DNA from: Bacteroidales bacterium | Lineage (GTDB): Bacteria > Bacteroidota > Bacteroidia > Bacteroidales > JAADJA01 | DNA length: 35,111 nucleotides | Direction of reading: 5' to 3' | Assembly (NCBI GenBank): GCA_021740645.1 | Contig: JAIOZL010000047.1 | Location: 1 to 35,111 of the forward strand | Part shown: one piece after another, positions 34,473 through 35,111 of the stretch | Numbering within the stretch: position 1 is the stretch's first letter | How the letters are laid out: every line of letters begins with the position of its first letter | The notes under the pieces: model-generated | The model's database searches: none | Seen by the model: the letters and a program-made list of their open reading frames with translations, nothing else | Told to the model about the DNA's origin: nothing | Made by a program: the position numbers and the translations under genes

Positions 34473-34987
34473 TTATCTGTACAAGAAAATATTGATCAAA
34501 CCATTTATCACTGCGAAACCTGTTTCCTGCTTCCCGGCTCCTGGACCTATAATAGTTACATCCCCTAACAGGTCGGTAGTAAATGTTAAGGCATTCAAAT
34601 TACCGTTAACTCCGGCCAATGGATTCGATGCATCAAGCAATTCAGGCTTTACACTTGCTTTAATACCACCGTTTGAAGTGTCAATGGTACTCACTAGTTT
34701 AACACATTTATTAATTGCTTTGGCTTCCCTGAACTTGTTCCTGGTTATTCCCAAAATTCCTTCCCTAAAAATATCATTTTCCTTTAGGGCTATACCCAGA
34801 GCTAATCTGGCCAGAATTTTAACCTTAGCCATGGCATCATAGCCCTCAACATCACCAGTGGGATCTGTTTCGGCATAACCCAGTTTCTGAGCAGACTGTA
34901 AAACTTCTTGATAATTTTTACCACAGGCCATTTCCGACAAGATATAATTGGTGGTTCCGTTTAAAATACCTGTATAGAGGTCATCAT
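34473..34987 (-). pseudogene. Homoserine dehydrogenase, C-terminal remnant
   Basis: Reading the minus strand, the frame carries GILNGTTNYILSEM, LGYAETDPTGDVEGYDAMAKVKILA, REGILGIT and IIGPGAGKQETGFAVINGLI, the catalytic and C-terminal blocks of monofunctional homoserine dehydrogenase without an ACT domain. The N-terminal NAD-binding half is absent. The homology begins near LYTGILNG (about 34980); upstream the frame meets TAA at 35049-35051 without any start codon, and the DNA there instead encodes a transposase end in another frame. The internal ATG at 34940 would give only 155 residues lacking the nucleotide site. This is most simply a gene interrupted by an insertion sequence. Confidence 0.7.
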
Positions 34988-35111
34988 TTAGCTGCTTATT
35001 AATTGCTGATGCGTAATATTGTCGGCAGCAACCATTCTTCTGATCAAATTATTAAAGATAGTTTCTTTGTTTTGTGAGCGGTTAATCCGATAACAAAATT
35101 CATTAAAATAT
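34988..35111 (-). mobile_element. IS1595/ISXO2-like transposase, C-terminal end (runs off right edge)
   Basis: In the minus-strand frame entering from the window edge, about 40 residues are readable, from YFNEFCYRINR through ETIFNNLIRRMV to THQQLISS, followed by TAA at 34988-34990. The pattern DEF/NEF-x-x-R-x-NR, then IFxxLIxRM, then TxxQLI matches the C-terminus of ISXO2-like DDE transposases (IS1595 family). Only the tail is visible, so the family call rests on these few residues. The element's end must lie within the next few bases, between the stop codon and the homoserine dehydrogenase homology (about 34970-34990). GGTCATCATT at 34979-34988 may be the terminus, which would make the eight bases 34971-34978 a target-duplication candidate. 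Confidence 0.55.

Noticed and set aside
34473..34940. A complete small protein starting at ATG 34940
   Set aside because: The homoserine dehydrogenase motif GILNGTTNYIL continues upstream of this ATG, so the ATG is internal to a truncated gene.

Overview
The window looks like chromosomal DNA of a Bacteroidota bacterium, probably a Bacteroidales/Marinilabiliales-like polysaccharide degrader. The evidence is a large secreted protein with a GEVED domain and a type IX secretion C-terminal sorting domain (24375-27524), many lipoproteins, promoter elements of the Bacteroidota type (TANNTTTG), few obvious Shine-Dalgarno sites, and enzymes typical of that phylum (GH31, GH37, GH43, GH106-like, anSME with a SEC-C tail). 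No rRNA, tRNA or CRISPR array was seen. One insertion-sequence fragment enters at the right edge.

Layout. (1) 1-778, minus strand: 5' part of a secreted glycine-rich protein that runs off the left edge. (2) 1148-6223, plus strand: an unusual lipoprotein joining an FGE-like fold, a sialidase-type propeller and MORN-like repeats, then a membrane-anchored SGNH hydrolase-like protein, then an anaerobic sulfatase-maturating radical SAM enzyme. (3) 6312-21846, minus strand: a long, tightly packed sugar operon read as rhaB, rhaI, rhaT, GH43-CBM6, GH37, xylB, GH31, xylA, sugar porter, GH106-like. Polymer trimming, uptake, isomerisation and phosphorylation of L-rhamnose and D-xylose are combined in one unit. 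No regulator, rhamnulose-1-phosphate aldolase or SusC/SusD pair is visible. (4) 21909-24216, minus: a degenerate peptidase-S51-like lipoprotein and a WcaJ-type polyprenyl-phosphate sugar transferase with a structured leader. (5) 24375-27524, minus: the T9SS-exported protein. (6) 27748-29624, minus: three different sulfotransferases in a row. (7) 29840-32785, minus: C69 dipeptidase and M28 peptidase as a two-gene unit. (8) 33050-34372, plus: a second sugar porter. (9) 34473-35111, minus: 3' remnant of a homoserine dehydrogenase gene abutting the 3' end of an IS1595/ISXO2-like transposase gene.

The strongest unexplained signal is a promoter architecture that occurs six times. Each copy reads, in the direction of transcription, CAGGATA, 3 nt, CAGGATA, then exactly 20 nt, then a TANNTTTG-like -7 element. 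The six copies lie 60-140 nt upstream of six genes or operons: the glycine-rich protein, the FGE/sialidase/MORN lipoprotein, the T9SS protein, the sulfotransferases, the C69/M28 peptidases and the second sugar porter. They form two divergent pairs and two single sites, always in the same orientation relative to the gene. The second repeat sits where the usual -33 element would be. This suggests one regulator (class II activator or alternative sigma factor) controlling a cell-surface/exopolymer regulon that is interleaved with, but separate from, the rhamnose/xylose operon. The motif also helps decide start codons, notably for the C69 peptidase.
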